A stretch of 64,000 bases of DNA from NCBI RefSeq assembly GCF_901709675.1, contig NC_051092.1:15877128-15941127 (forward strand), in the 5' to 3' direction. This DNA comes from Syngnathus acus. Taxonomy: Eukaryota > Chordata > Actinopteri > Syngnathiformes > Syngnathidae. Below the pieces are notes generated by a model that saw only the letters and a list, made by a program, of their open reading frames with translations, was not told the origin of the DNA and did not search any database. Below are positions 53,102 to 63,784 of the stretch, piece by piece (the first letter of the stretch is position 1; the number at the start of each line of letters is the position of its first letter). Made by a program: the position numbers and the translations under genes.

Positions 53102-54841
53102 TTGGACTATTTTTTCTTTTTTCTCAGTCCTGTGTTTTCTTTTTTACCGGGCAGAAACATGTTTGCAAAAACAGTGAGGCTGGCCCTTTTATTTTTCCTA
53201 TATTTCACCTGGTTCATTACCCCAGTAACCACCGAAGCAGGGAGTAAACGCTCCATTATTTACACCCGTGGTCAGCTGTTAGCCCTCTGTAGCCAAGGGA
53301 AGCTAACCGGCTACAAGCCCAATGTTTCCCCCGAGCTGAAAAGGAGGAAAAGAGGACAACACTCGGGTGTTATGTGCCAGAAAAAGAAATGCCGCTTCAA
53401 GCCCACACTCCCCACCATCATCACCGGGAATGTGAGATCCATCTGTAATAAGATGGATGAGCTAACGGCGCTGGCACGGCACCAACGGGAATACAGGGAA
53501 TGCAGCATGCTGCTGTTCACGGAGACCTGGCTAACGGAGCAAACACCGGACTCTGCCGTCGCTCTGGACGGATTCAACCTGATAAGGGCAGACAGGACAC
53601 GAGAGAGCGGTAAGAGGAAAGGAGGGGGGCTTGCTGTGTTTGTGAATGATAGATGGTGTAACCCTGGGCACATCACTATCAAAGAGCAACTCTGCAGCGC
53701 GGACATTGAGCTGCTAGCCGTTAGCTTGAGGCCACACTACCTGCCGCGGGAACTCTCGCATGTTATCGCGATAACTGCGTATGTTCCCCCAAATGCTAAT
53801 GCCGACGCAGCCCGCGATGTCCTGCACAGCAGTGTAAGCAGGCTGCAAACACAGCATCCACATGCCCTCCTCCTTATTACCAGGGACTTCAATCATGCCT
53901 CTCCTTCATCCACACTTCCAACTTTCAGCCAATATGTCACCTGCAGTACCAGAGGAAATAAAACACTGGACCTTTTTTATGCCAACCTTAAGGAGGCATA
54001 TACATCATCCCCCCTCCCCCCCTTTGGAAGATCGGATCACGATCTGATCCACCTTCTCCCCCTGTATCAGCCTCTGGTGCACAGGCAACCAGCAGTCACC
54101 CACACCAGACAGATCTGGTCTGAAGAATCTCTGGGGACTCTTCAGGACTGTTTTGAGACCACGGTGTGGGACGTGTTCTGTGAGGACTACGGGGACGACA
54201 TCGACGGTCTCACCAGCTGTGTCACAGACTACATTAACTTTTGTGTAGACTCCACCATACCCACCAAAACAGTCAGAGTTTTTGCAAACAGCAAACCATG
54301 GATCACCCCTGAGATCAAAGACCTGCTCAGGGACAAAAGGAGGGTCTTTAAATCAGGAGACAGGGACCTGCTGAAGACGGTGCAGAGGGACTTGAAGAAG
54401 AAGATCAGGGAGGGGAAGAGCAACTACAGGAGGAGGATGGAAGACCAACTGCAGCGGGACGACGTCAGCGGGGTCTGGAGGAGCCTGAACACCATCTCAG
54501 GACGTAGCAACTCCAGACCTGCGCTGGACAGGGATCAGGAGTGGGTGAATGACCTGAACCGGTTCTTCAACCGGTTTGAACAACCATCCACTCCTCCCCC
54601 CACCCACCCAGCCCTGTTGCAACTTCCCCCGACTGGAGCCTCTTCTGCTCCGAGGACTCTCACCTCAACGCCGCCCCCTGCTACCCCCCCTCCAAAACCC
54701 CCCAGCCCACTCTCAACTCCACCAAACCCACCAACCATCCCCCCTGGAGCTGGTGGTGGACTTCCGCCGGCGCAAAGTCCTCCCCTCACCGGTGAACATC
54801 CAGGGAACGGACGTAGAGATTGTGGACTCTCTTCGGAGTGA
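53102..54841 (+). pseudogene. L2-type ORF2: endonuclease kept, reverse transcriptase deleted
   Basis: The 579-codon frame begins with a hydrophobic N-terminus (TVRLALLFFLYFTWFITPVT). The endonuclease follows: TIITGNVRSICNKMDELTAL, LLFTETWLTEQTPDSAV, GGGLAVFVNDRW, AITAYVPPNAN and FGRSDHDLIHL. One core motif reads ITRDFNH where GDFNH is expected. The linker (KPWITPEIKDLLRDKRRVFK, VNDLNRFFNRFEQ) leads into a Pro-rich stretch where the whole RT core should be. Without FADD it cannot reverse-transcribe. Confidence 0.88.
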
Positions 54842-55197
54842 GGGACGGCCTCCTGAGGACCTTCTACGACTCTGTGGTGGCGTCCGCCATTTTTTATGGG
54901 GTGGTCTGCTGGAGCAGCGGCATCACTGCAGCGGAGAGGAAGAGGCTGGACAAGGTGGTGAAGAAAGCCGGCTCTGTCCTGGGCTGCAGTCTGGACCGGG
55001 TGGAGGTGGTGGGGGAGAGGAGGATGGTGGCTAAGCTGTCCTCCATCATGGACAACGTCTCCCACCCCCTTCATGAGACTGTCAGAGCCCTGGAGAGCTC
55101 CATCAGTGACCGGCTTCGTCACCCACGATGCACCACCCAGAGGCATCGCAGGTCCTTCCTCCCTGCCGCCATCAGACTGTACAACCAGGCTAAATAA
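54736..55197 (+). pseudogene. L2-type ORF2 C-terminus, out of frame
   Basis: After the deletion, codons in another frame read ELVVDFRRRKVLPSPVNIQG and, after a second deletion near 54830, GLLRTFYDSVVASAIFYGVV, then KLSSIMDNVSHPLHETVRAL and RRSFLPAAIRLYNQAK. The segment between IVDS and the GLLRTFYD part that normally holds YLGV...DW is missing. Confidence 0.85.
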
Positions 55198-55443
55198 CTG
55201 TAGCTAACGGACAAATTACGTGCAATAATAACGTGCAATAACCGTATGTGCAATCATATGTGCAATATCTGTCTACCTCATACTCTTTTTACCTGCTTTT
55301 GCACAGTTTTTTTTTTTCTTCCCTTGCACTATTTTTTTATCTACCGTTTTTTTCCATGTATAATGCGCCCCCATGTATAATACGCACCCTAAAAATGGCA
55401 TGTCAATGCTGGAAAAAAGCCTGTACCCATGTATAATACGCAC

Positions 55444-56206
55444 TAGGGGTGTAAATCGCGGGTTTTGTCACGATACGATATCATATCGATACAAAGAACC
55501 ACGATACGATATTTGCCGATATCTTAAAGCCTGCTGTGATTCATTCACGATACATCACGATATAGTGCTCCACGATCGATATTTTTATTTTTATTTTTTA
55601 AATAAAAAATATAGAACAATATCCTGATTTATAACAATTCATACGCAAAATCAAGGTACTGCAAACTCTTTATTTAGGAAATTACAAGAGTAATGTAGTA
55701 TACAAAGTGCTTATTTTAACACTGAACTTTATCAAATTCCTATATTTTTTCTCATATAAGTAAAGAAAAATGAATATTCTTTCTTTTTTTGTAATACCAT
55801 TAACTTTAAAGTGCATTACTGAACTATTTATTTACAATCATTTTAATTGTCCGTTGAGCCATCTTTTCTTTGGAATCCAAAGTGCTTCCAAACGAATGTC
55901 TTGAAGCCCAAAGGGGAGCGAATTTCCTCGTCTTCTTGGACACTAGCCATAGCACCAGCCCAGGAGCCGCGTAGTTGTCGGCTCCCCTTTCACGTGCCTG
56001 CTCTGCTCACAACACAACACGCCGCGTACTGCTCCCGGAAAGAGGAAGCAAGCAACAATGAACTGGATTTCAAAATAAAGTCGCGTCTAATGTCCGAGGT
56101 CAAACACGGCGATATAAATCGATGTTTACGTTTAGCATCGATGCCAATAAATCGTAGAGCATTATATCGATTAATCGATGTGTATCGATGAATCGTTACA
56201 CCCCTA
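55444..56206. mobile_element. hAT-type element, TSD ATACGCAC/ATGCGCAC
   Basis: The ends are TAGGGGTGTAAATCGCGGGT and, inverted, TAGGGGTGTAACGATTCATC, with an 8-bp duplication differing at one base (55436-55443, 56207-56214). The body has cgatacgatat-type subterminal repeats. No transposase was recognised. Confidence 0.85.
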
Positions 56207-56409
56207 ATGCGCACCCAAATTTTGACTTTTTTTTTTTTTTTTTAAAAGTCCCAATGATTGTCACACACGCATCTGGGTGTGGTGAAATTTGTCCTCTGCA
56301 TTTAACCCATCCTCGTGTGATTTTGATCCATCCCCTGGGGGAGAGGGGAGCAGTGAGCAGCAGTGAGCAGCAGCGGCGCCGCGCTCGGGAATCATTTGGT
56401 GATCTAACC

Positions 56410-57318
56410 CAGTGGTCCCCAACCACCGGGCCGCGGACCGGTACCGGTCCGTGGGTCACTTGGTACCGGGCCGCCAAGCCGCACAGGAAAAAAAAAAAAT
56501 ATATATATATATTTTTGTTTTTCATTGACGATCAATTCATTCAGGTTAAGACGCTCGTCCCGGTCACGTGACATGTTTCCCCAGTCGAGCCCGCAAAGCT
56601 AGCAAAAATAAGTAAGAATTTATTTTGAAAAATATAAAAAATTTGGCGAATCTCTCCCAATTACATCTGTCAGTGCATCTGAAAAATAAGGACTCTTGAC
56701 ACAGGGCGCTCGTCTCGGTCACGTGACATGTCACCACAGTCAAGCCCGCGAGGCAAGCAAAAATGAGCAAGAAACAGAGAAGTTTGGAAAGCTTCTTCGG
56801 AAAGGGAAAAACGTCCAATGAGGACACTGAAGAAGAAGAGGCTACGACTTCTAAGAAAAGGAAAGCTGCATTTAAAAGAACATTTCTGGAGTCCTACTTA
56901 AAATATGGATTTATCGCCACAGGTGACTCTGACGCGCCAAGTGCACTCCGCATATGTGGCGAAAGGCTAGCTAACGAGGCAATGAAGCCTTCAAACCTGC
57001 TTCGGCACATGGAGACCAAGCATCCTGCATTTAAAGACAAACCTTAACCACTTCGGGTGTCATTGTCTCCGATTACGCCTAGATGGGAACGGCTCATTTC
57101 TGAGAAAAGAGCTCGGTGCTCCCACTAATTCAACGTTTCATTTTTATGTGGTTTATATTTGTTTTTATGCCAGTCGTATCATTTTATTTCATCCTATTTA
57201 TATATATAAATATTTAAATAATAAATATATAAATATATTTATTTATATAAAGGCCGGTCCGCGAAAATATTTCTGACACGTAACCGGTCCGTGGTGCAAA
57301 AAAGGTTGGGGACCACTG
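56410..57318 (+). mobile_element. Non-autonomous hAT element, TSD ATCTAACC
   Basis: The ends are CAGTGGTCCCCAACCACCGG and, inverted, CAGTGGTCCCCAACCTTTTT. ATCTAACC is exact at 56402-56409 and 57319-57326. A second copy in opposite orientation is at 57963-58826. Confidence 0.95.
56763..57047 (+). pseudogene. hAT transposase N-terminus, BED finger damaged
   Basis: MSKKQRSLESFFGKGKTSNE leads to a BED finger region (ICGERLANEAMKPSNLLRHM, ETKH) and then stops at KDKP. The first zinc-binding Cys has become part of SALRIC, whereas the sister copy at 58271 keeps LCIIC. The rest of the transposase is missing. It is related to the SCAND3/ZBED5-type hAT family. Confidence 0.75.
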
Positions 57319-57547
57319 ATCTAACCCCCCAATTCCAACCCTTAATGCTGAGTGCCAAGCAGGGAGGCAATGGGTCCCATTTTTAAAGTCTTTGGTATGA
57401 CCCGGCCGGGTTACTTAAGTCCGTAAACGTAAAATTATTTCAGAAAAAAGATCATCTTTGGGAACAACCGGATGTTATTCTGCCGGTCAGTATCACTGCG
57501 TATGCAGTAGCAAACTCGATAGCGAAGAAATATGTGAGACTCTCAAC

Positions 57548-57882
57548 CAATGTTCCCTCTAATTTTTCATGTATCTGGGCATACACACAAGCTCCCTGAG
57601 CAAACTGCGGACTACTGTGAGCAACATCAGGTGGCCAACCCGCGGCTCGCTGTTTGCCGGGTTTCATGCAGCTCGCTTCGCTTTGGGGGGGCTAATGGGA
57701 CGTCAAACGCTGTGTGTTCGCTTCGCTTCCGGGGGGGGGGGTTCAATGGGACGTCAAACGCTGCGTGTTCGCTTCGCTTCGGGGGGGGGGGGGATGTTTA
57801 TGCACTGGATAGATTTTCTTGTGCGCTGAGAATGTGCGGGCAGTGCGCGATTGCGCACGCGCGCAGCTTAGAGGGAACATTG
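57548..57882. mobile_element. hAT-type MITE, TSD CTCTCAAC
   Basis: The ends are CAATGTTCCCTCTAATTTTT and, inverted, CAATGTTCCCTCTAAGCTGC. CTCTCAAC is exact at 57540-57547 and 57883-57890. The inside has a G-rich tandem repeat (gcttcgcttcggggggggg) and a patch like the hAT at 13121 (gtggccaacccgcggctcgc). Related sequence is at about 63020-63330. Confidence 0.92.
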
Positions 57883-57962
57883 CTCTCAACGGGATCACCA
57901 ATATTTGAGTGATGTTCCAGTTATTTATCACAATTATTTATTATTATAATAATAATATATAT

Positions 57963-58826
57963 CAGTGATCCCCAACCTTTTTTGCGCCACGGACCGGTTA
58001 CGTGTCAGAAATATTTTCGCGGACCGGCCTTTATATAAATAAATAATACATTTATATAACTAAATAATACATTTATATAAATAAATAATACATTTATAAT
58101 AAATATATGAATATGATGAAATAAAATGATACGACTGGCATAAAAACAAGTATAAACGACATTAAAATAAAACTCACCATTACATTGAATTAGTGGGAGC
58201 ACTGAGCTTGTTTCTCAGAAACGAGCCGGTCCCATCTAGGCGTAATCGGAGACAATGACACCCGAAGTGGTTAAGGTTTGTCTTTTAATGCAGGATGCTT
58301 GGTCTCCATGTGCCGAAGCAGTTTTGAGGGCTTCATTGCCTCGTTGGCTAGCCTGTCGCCACATATTATGCAGAGTGGGCTTGGCGCATCATAGTCTTTT
58401 AAATGCAGCTTTCCTTTTCTTAGAAGTCGTAGCCTCTTCTTCTTCCGTCTCCTCATTGGGCTTTTTTCCCTTTCCGAAGAAGCTTTCCAAACATCTCTGT
58501 TTCTTGCTCATTTTTGCTTGCTTCGCGGGCTCAACTGAGGTGACATGTCACGTGACCGAGACGATCGTCTTGACCTGAACCGACGGATGTAATTGGGAGA
58601 GAATCGCCAATTTTTTAATATTTTTCAAAATAAATTCTTACTCATTTTTGCTAGCTTTGCGGGCTTGACTGGGGAAACATGTCACGTGACCGGAACGAGC
58701 GTCTTGACCTGAATTAATTGATCGTCGATTAAAACATTTTTTTTTTTTTCTGTGTGGCTTGGCGGCCCGGTACCAAGTGACCCACGGACCAGTACCGGTC
58801 CGCGGCCCGGTGGTTGGGGACCACTG
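57963..58826 (-). mobile_element. Non-autonomous hAT element, second copy
   Basis: The ends are CAGTGATCCCCAACCTTTTT and, inverted, CAGTGGTCCCCAACCACCGG. The flanks are ATATATAT on both sides, so the duplication is plausible but of low complexity. The body is the reverse of 56410-57318. Confidence 0.9.
58271..58456 (-). pseudogene. hAT transposase N-terminal stub with intact BED finger
   Basis: The reading LCIICGDRLANEAMKPSKLL and RHMETKH keeps C-x2-C and H-x4-H, then stops at KDKP exactly like its sister. The upstream frame is shifted compared with 56763. Confidence 0.65.
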
Positions 58827-58893
58827 ATATATATAATATATATAATAATTATTTATTTATTATTCACAATTGTCATGGTGATCTTTCTGGTGA

Positions 58894-59189
58894 TTTCTTA
58901 ACTAAGCTGGATGTATTTTTTTTGTTGCCGTTGATTTCTCCGACTGCCCAGAAAGGCACCACCGCGATCAGTTAGGTTAAAATGAAAAGAGAGGAAAGTG
59001 ACGTTGTAAAGAACCATCCGTGACAAGATTTTCTTCAAACATTGTTGTACCATGATTTTCTTCAAAAAAAAAAATAAATAAAAAATTTAAAATAAATTAA
59101 AAATAAATTGTAACCATGTATAATGCGCACCCCAGATTTTAGGACAATAAATTAGTTAAATTTTGCGCATTATACATGACAAAAAACGG
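58894..59189. other. Family B body and right terminus
   Basis: The text ctggatgtattttttttgtt, then tctccgactgccc and gcaccaccgcgatcag matches 11058-11130 and 19010-19080. A large internal part of the body is missing in this copy. Confidence 0.8.
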
Positions 59190-59400
59190 TAATATTTTTT
59201 TTTTATCTCCACTGTATATTGTGTATTGTGTACATACTGTCCATATTTTTTTAATTATATATATCTTTTACTTTTTTGAATCTTTTACCCCCTTTCCCGC
59301 ATGTGTGTGTGCGTGTATGTTAAGTGTACTGCTGCTTACAAAGGAGTTTCCCCATTGAGGGAATAATAAAGGATTATCTTATCTTATCTTATCTTATCTT

Positions 59401-59620
59401 CACAATGCTGTTAAGGCTGCGGTCATCTCTCTTGGTTGTGCAGCGTTTCCTGCCACATTTCCCCCTTCCAACAGACTTTTTGTGGATGTGCTTTGAAACT
59501 GCACTCTGTGAACAGCTTGCTCTTTGAGAAATTTATTTTTGTGTCTTACCCTCCTGATGGAGGGTGTCAATGATGGTCCTCTGGACAGCAGTCAGATCAG
59601 CAGTCTTCCCCATACTTGTG
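59401..59620 (-). pseudogene. Tc1 transposase N-terminus
   Basis: Minus-strand codons from MGKTADLTAVQRTIIDTLHQ through the SCSQSAVSKHIHKKSVGRGK region to KRDDRSLNS. The first 132 bp overlap in content with 52953-53084, as expected of a target-site duplication. Confidence 0.88.
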
Positions 59621-59950
59621 ATTTAGTTTACTGAACCAAGCTGTGTTTTTTTCACGGCTCAGGAAACCTTTGCAGGTGTTTCAAGTTAATGAGACGATTC
59701 AAGTGATTAGTTGAATACCCTACTAGTTTACTTTTTCATGATATTCTAATATTTTGGGATAGGATATTTGAGTTTTCTTAAGCTGTATGTCATAATCAGC
59801 AATATTAAAATAATAAAAGGCTTGCAATATTTCAGTTGATTTGTAATGAATCCAGAATGTATGACATTTTTGTTTTTTTAATTGCATTACAGAAAATAAA
59901 GAACTTCATCACAATATTCAAATTTTCTGAGACAGTCCTGTATATATATA

Positions 59951-60634
59951 CAGTCAAACCTCAGTTTTCGACCACAATCCGTTCCAGAAGGCGGTTTGAG
60001 AAGTGAATAGGTCGAATTCCGAATCTATTTTTCCCATTATAAATAATGGAAAAAAATTTAATCCGTTCCAAGACTAAAAAAAAGGCCTTTTTTAAGCATT
60101 TTTTCATTTGCGCATTTTTGTCCGATCGCGCAACTGCAGCGCACCGCCGATAAGCAACCGTAGCGCGCCGCCGACCGCGCAATTGCACCGCGCTGGTCGC
60201 ATTATTGTGACAGAGCCGTCGCTGAAATTCAGAAAATATTTTTAAAGTACTGATGAACTTTCCAAAATTTAAGTGGACCTCAGTGAGCAGGGAGCTTAAT
60301 TTGGTCCGATCGCGCAACCGCAGCGCGCCGGGCGCTCACTGTCGCATTGCTTTAAGAGCGTCTTTGTGTTTTAGGTGTTTTACTGCTCCCACTTGCTTTC
60401 TTTGGAGGCATGATTAGGGGTTATTACAATCCTCAAAGTAACGAAAATACAATAACGAACGGAGTCAATCGGCATCCGGGCCACGCGGTCGGGTTTTCTC
60501 GGGTCCTTTCGGCTCATCTCGTGAGGTTCGACCTCCGAATTTTGTTCGACAACCAAAGCAAAAAAATCTCGAATTTTTCGTTCAAATTCCGATTTGTTCG
60601 AGAACCGGGACGTTCGAAAACCGAGGTTTGTCTG
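59951..60634. mobile_element. Tigger-like non-autonomous element
   Basis: The left end is CAGTCAAACCTCAGTTTTCG, with TA before it. The right end, read inverted, is CAGACAAACCTCGGTTTTCG. Subterminal text gaattccgaat / attcggaattt-like is also inverted. It includes gcgcaactgcagcgc repeats (60125-60190, 60305-60340). No transposase. Confidence 0.85.
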
Positions 60635-60650
60635 TGTGTGTAGCACGTCC

Positions 60651-60977
60651 GCCTCACAGTTAGGAGGGTGCGGGTTCGATTCCACCTCCGGCCCTCCCTG
60701 TGTGGAGTTTGCATGTTCTCCCCGGGCCCGCGTGAGTTTTCTCCGGTTACTCCGGTTTCCTCCCACATCCCAAAAACATGCTTGGTAGGCCGATTGAGCA
60801 CTCCAAATTGTCCCTAGGTGTGAGTGCGAGTGGTTGTTTGTCTCTGTGTGCCCTGCGATTGGCTGGCAGCCGGTTCAGGGTGTCCCCCACCTACTGCCCG
60901 ATGACGGCTGGGATAGGCTCCAGCACACACGCGACCCCCGTGGGGTCTAAGCGGTACAGAAAATGGATGGATGGTTG
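60651..60977 (+). mobile_element. tRNA-derived SINE (family 2), plus strand
   Basis: The head gcacgtccgcctcacagt with B box GGTTCGATTCC (60672-60682) is followed by the usual body and a GGATGGATGG tail. The first bases of the tRNA head are missing, so it is slightly 5'-truncated. Confidence 0.88.
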
Positions 60978-60997
60978 GATATACACACACACACACG

Positions 60998-61050
<53 letters not shown>
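60978..61050. repeat. (CA)n/(CG)n microsatellite
   Basis: Alternating CA with a short GCGCGCGC core. Confidence 0.95.
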
Positions 61051-61051
<1 letters not shown>

Positions 61052-61660
61052 CATATGCAAACGTTTGGGCACCCCTGATCATTTTCCTTTATAAATCATT
61101 GGTTATTCGGATCAGCAATTTCAGTTAAATATATCTTATAGCAGACAAACACAGTGATATTTGAGAAAAAATACCTTCAACCAGAATCCAGACTCTTGTT
61201 GGAAGCTATAGGAAGTGTTTAGAGGCTGTTATTTCTGCAAAAGGAGGATCTACTAAATGTTGGCATTTTTCTGTTGGGGTGTCCAAATTTATGCACCTGC
61301 CTACTTTCTTTTAGGTCAGGGGTCACCAACTCCGGTCCTCAAGGGCGCCAATCCAGCCTGTTTTAGATGTATCCCCCCTGCAACACACCTGATTCAAATA
61401 ATCAGGATCGCGATCAGCCTTAATAGAGCTTGCTGATGAGCTGATCATTTGAATCAGGTGTGTTGTTGCAGGGCTGCACCTAAAACAGGCTGGATTGGCG
61501 CCCTTGAGGACCGGAGTTGGTGACCCCTGTTTTAGGTAATGATTGCACACTTTCTGTAAATCCTATAAACTTCATTTCACTACTCAAATATCGCTGTTTT
61601 TGTCTGGTATATGATATTTAACTGAAATACAACTGTATGTACATATGTGTATGCGTGCGT
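61051..61660. mobile_element. Tc1-like MITE interrupted by a palindromic hAT MITE
   Basis: The left part atgcaaacgtttgggcacccctgat has the look of a fish Tc1-type terminus. Text on both sides (ttcagttaaatatatcttat at 61120; atatgatatttaactgaaat at 61610) is inverted, supporting one element split by the insertion at 61317. Confidence 0.6.
61317..61529. mobile_element. Palindromic hAT-type MITE, second copy, TSD TTTTAGGT
   Basis: The length is the same (213 bp) as the copy at 43529, with ends CAGGGGTCACCAACTCCGGT. TTTTAGGT is exact at 61309-61316 and 61530-61537. Confidence 0.95.
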
Positions 61661-61670
61661 GTATATAGAG

Positions 61671-62681
61671 CAGGCATGTCCAAATTCCGGCCCGCGGGTC
61701 AAATCCGGCCCCCGGTCAGATTTCATACGGCCCGCAGCTTCGGTCTCATAATGTATTATTTATGGCCCGCCTGCACTGTTAAACCGAATAAAAAAATCAT
61801 GATACTTGAAACTATAATTCCTCCTTTTACCAAAAGGTGGCAGCACCACTTTAATAATATCAGTCTGCATCCGTGCAGCGAACACCTCTCCGCTCATTTC
61901 TGCCATGCTGACTGCAAACAAACGAGGAAAGTTGACATTGAGGGTTGTCGCTTTCAAGAGAGATGGGAATTACAATACTTCACTAAAAATCAAGGCAATT
62001 GTGTTTGTCTAATTCGTAAAGAGACGGTTGCCTTGTTTAAGGATTTCAACCTAAAGAGACACTACCAGACTAAACATACGACAAGCTAACAGGGAGTGAC
62101 CGTGCTGATATAGTGAAACAGCTCCAAGCTGAACTGGCATCACAACAGCGATTCTTAACGCGGGGCTGTGAGTCAAAAATAAATATTACTAAAGCAAGCT
62201 ACGAAGTGGCCATGTTAATACTGTTGATGTTTTGAACCTGTAGACGTGACACAAACTATTATTTTCTGAAAGATATTGTAAATGACAAGAGCAAAATTCA
62301 CTTGTTTTAAGTTTTAATAATAACACACAACTTTGCATTACTTATAACTCCTGTTTAAAATGTTCATGAGGCAAAAATAATTTCAAACACATGTAAATTT
62401 AAGGTATTTCATACAATTTGTTCAATGTTATCTGACTCTTCAGATATGAATGAAAGGCAGAATTTTTGTTTTTAGAGTTGTTCACATCTGCCTGAGTGGC
62501 TTATATTTGGTTATTTTGTCATTTGAAAAATAAAGATAATTGTGACAATGAAAATTGTATTATAACAGTGTGTATTTGCATGAAATTTTTGTAGTTAAAA
62601 AATGTCCGAAAAAACTATTGGCCCCCGGCCCCTAAACTTTATCAAATCTGGCCCTCCTTGCAAAAAGTTTGGACCCCCCTG
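61671..62681 (+). mobile_element. Non-autonomous hAT (Charlie-like), TSD ATATAGAG
   Basis: The ends are CAGGCATGTCCAAATTCCGG and, inverted, CAGGGGGGTCCAAACTTTTT. ATATAGAG is exact at 61663-61670 and 62682-62689. It is the same family as 25661-27133. Confidence 0.95.
61919..62231 (+). pseudogene. hAT transposase N-terminus, BED finger lacking a Cys
   Basis: The frame reads FQERWELQYFTKNQGNCVCL, then IRKETVALFKDFNLKRHYQT and KH. The second zinc Cys of CLIC is replaced by Arg (CLIR). After a stop, codons QLQAELASQQRF and ITKASYEVAM continue the family. The catalytic part is missing. Confidence 0.75.
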
Positions 62682-62689
62682 ATATAGAG

Positions 62690-63013
62690 TGATCCCTTGT
62701 TTTTCACGGGAGATTCATTCCAGAACCACCCGCGTAAAACGAAGATCTGCGAAGTAGAAATGATATATCTATTATATAAAAATTTAAACACCATTCATTG
62801 TATTGAAAGTTCCAACACATATGTACGGAGACCGTTCGAGTAAGTGTAGTGCCTTATCCCACATTATATTCACTAATGGTCCCTGTTTGTGCTTTTGCTC
62901 ATTTTAACTATCTATCTTGTAAGATCATTCAATGGTAAGTTTTATTTTTGATCAAATACAAAATGAATATCATTGGTTAGAATAGAACTTCTATTTTGAT
63001 ACAATTAGGTCCA
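62690..63013. mobile_element. Tigger-like terminus and unassigned sequence
   Basis: The text gtgatcccttgtttttcacggg and cgtaaaacgaagatctgcgaag resembles Tigger-type termini. The far end was not found; the remainder is AT-rich without features. Confidence 0.45.
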
Positions 63014-63330
63014 GATCAGTGTTCCCTCTAATTTTTCAAGTGTCTGTGCAAACACACAAGCTCCCTGTGCACACTGTGGACCACTGTGTGCAACACCAAA
63101 TTAAATAAATAAATAAATAAATAAAATATTGTCAATGAAAGCTTTAACTCGCTCGTGGTCGGATTTTGTTTTGTGTGACACGTCATTCCTTTTCTGGCGG
63201 TCTTTTGCGCTCTCCCGCAATAATGTACCAATCCCCTGTCCAATGTTCCCTCTAAACTGCGCGCGTGCGCAATCGCGCACTGCCCGCACATTCTCAGGGC
63301 ACAAGAAAATCTATCCAGCGCATAAACAAC
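63014..63330. mobile_element. Partial hAT-type MITE (TGTTCCCTCTAA family)
   Basis: TGTTCCCTCTAATTTTT at 63020 and tgttccctctaaactgcgcg at 63245 are both ends of the element seen at 57548, but in direct orientation. This suggests two fragments instead of one intact copy. Confidence 0.6.
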
Positions 63331-63616
63331 ATCAAAATAACGTATTAATTAATATTAGATTATAATATATTATTATAATATATTATATCAATTATAATAT
63401 TATATTAATATTAGACCTAATCTAATTAATTCGCCCAATAATAGTTTTTTTTGTTTCTCACTCAGTGAGTGACAGGTGTCCAGCCAATGATACGATACGG
63501 TTCATTTGCGGTACGAAGCCAATCATGGCATTGACGGTGCTTGCGTCTGGGCCCTGCCTATATGCGCCGTGCAGGTTAGCTAGCAGGTTAATTGATGCTA
63601 ATACAAACCCCGCATC

Positions 63617-63784
63617 ATGGCGAAACGAACAGGCAGCGATACATCCACTCACCAAGCCACAGTAAAAAAGAAATGCAGTTCTTTTAAGATGGAATGGCTG
63701 TCGGAGTATGTGCAAATTGAAGAAAAAGCGGTGAAATCGGGTGAGATTTTTTCTTTTTCAAGTGAGAAAGGTCTACCGTAATTT
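63617..63784 (+). CDS. Short unidentified reading frame with a possible splice donor
   Basis: ATG in good context (catcATGg) opens MAKRTGSDTSTHQATVKKKC, SSFKMEWLSEYVQIEEKAVK and SGEIFSFSS, then runs into the family A terminus and stops. A consensus-like donor (TCGG|gtgaga) follows VKSG. It could be the first exon of a transposase-derived or host gene on the plus strand, divergent to plcg2. No similarity is certain. Confidence 0.3.

Larger units (their letters stand above)
56248..57412 (-). mobile_element. tRNA-derived SINE (family 1) split by hAT
   Basis: Parts gcatctgggtgtggtgaaat...gatctaacc (56268-56409) and ccccaattccaacccttaat...ctttggtatgacccgg (57327-57405) belong to the SINE type seen at 5447. 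The tRNA head with A and B boxes is missing. Confidence 0.85.
55344..59189. mobile_element. Family B transposon expanded by nested insertions
   Basis: The ends are CCGTTTTTTTCCATGTATAA and its inverse, with TA at 55342-55343 and 59190-59191. The interior carries a longer version of the SINE found in the other family B copies, four hAT-type insertions and the family body at 58894-59185. Confidence 0.85.
53085..59400 (+). mobile_element. L2-type LINE with internal RT deletion, (TTATC)n tail
   Basis: The 5' end is complete enough to include the ORF2 start. The 3' UTR resumes after a nested family B element at 59190 and ends gaataataaagga(TTATC)n. The Tc1 sequence at 52953-53084 is repeated at 59401-59532 on the other side, giving a duplication of 132 bp around the insertion, very long for a LINE. 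Excluding the nested element, the LINE is about 2.5 kb. Confidence 0.85.
51403..59940 (-). mobile_element. Tc1/mariner element (family 2), second copy, split by LINE
   Basis: The left terminus CAGGACTGTCTCAGAAAATT occurs twice (51403 and 51903) because of the tandem duplication. The right terminus is the inverse ending at 59940. The element is interrupted by the LINE insertion at about 53085-59400. Of the two copies in the window, this one shows the uninterrupted sequence at the site where the first copy received its LINE. Confidence 0.9.

Noticed and set aside
54535-55146. 203-codon minus-strand frame rich in Gly and Pro
   Set aside because: It is antisense to the Pro-rich bridge and C-terminus of the deleted LINE.
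60651-60700. tRNA gene suggested by perfect B box
   Set aside because: The A/B boxes belong to SINE heads (also at 5447 and 27357). No cloverleaf with an anticodon arm could be drawn.
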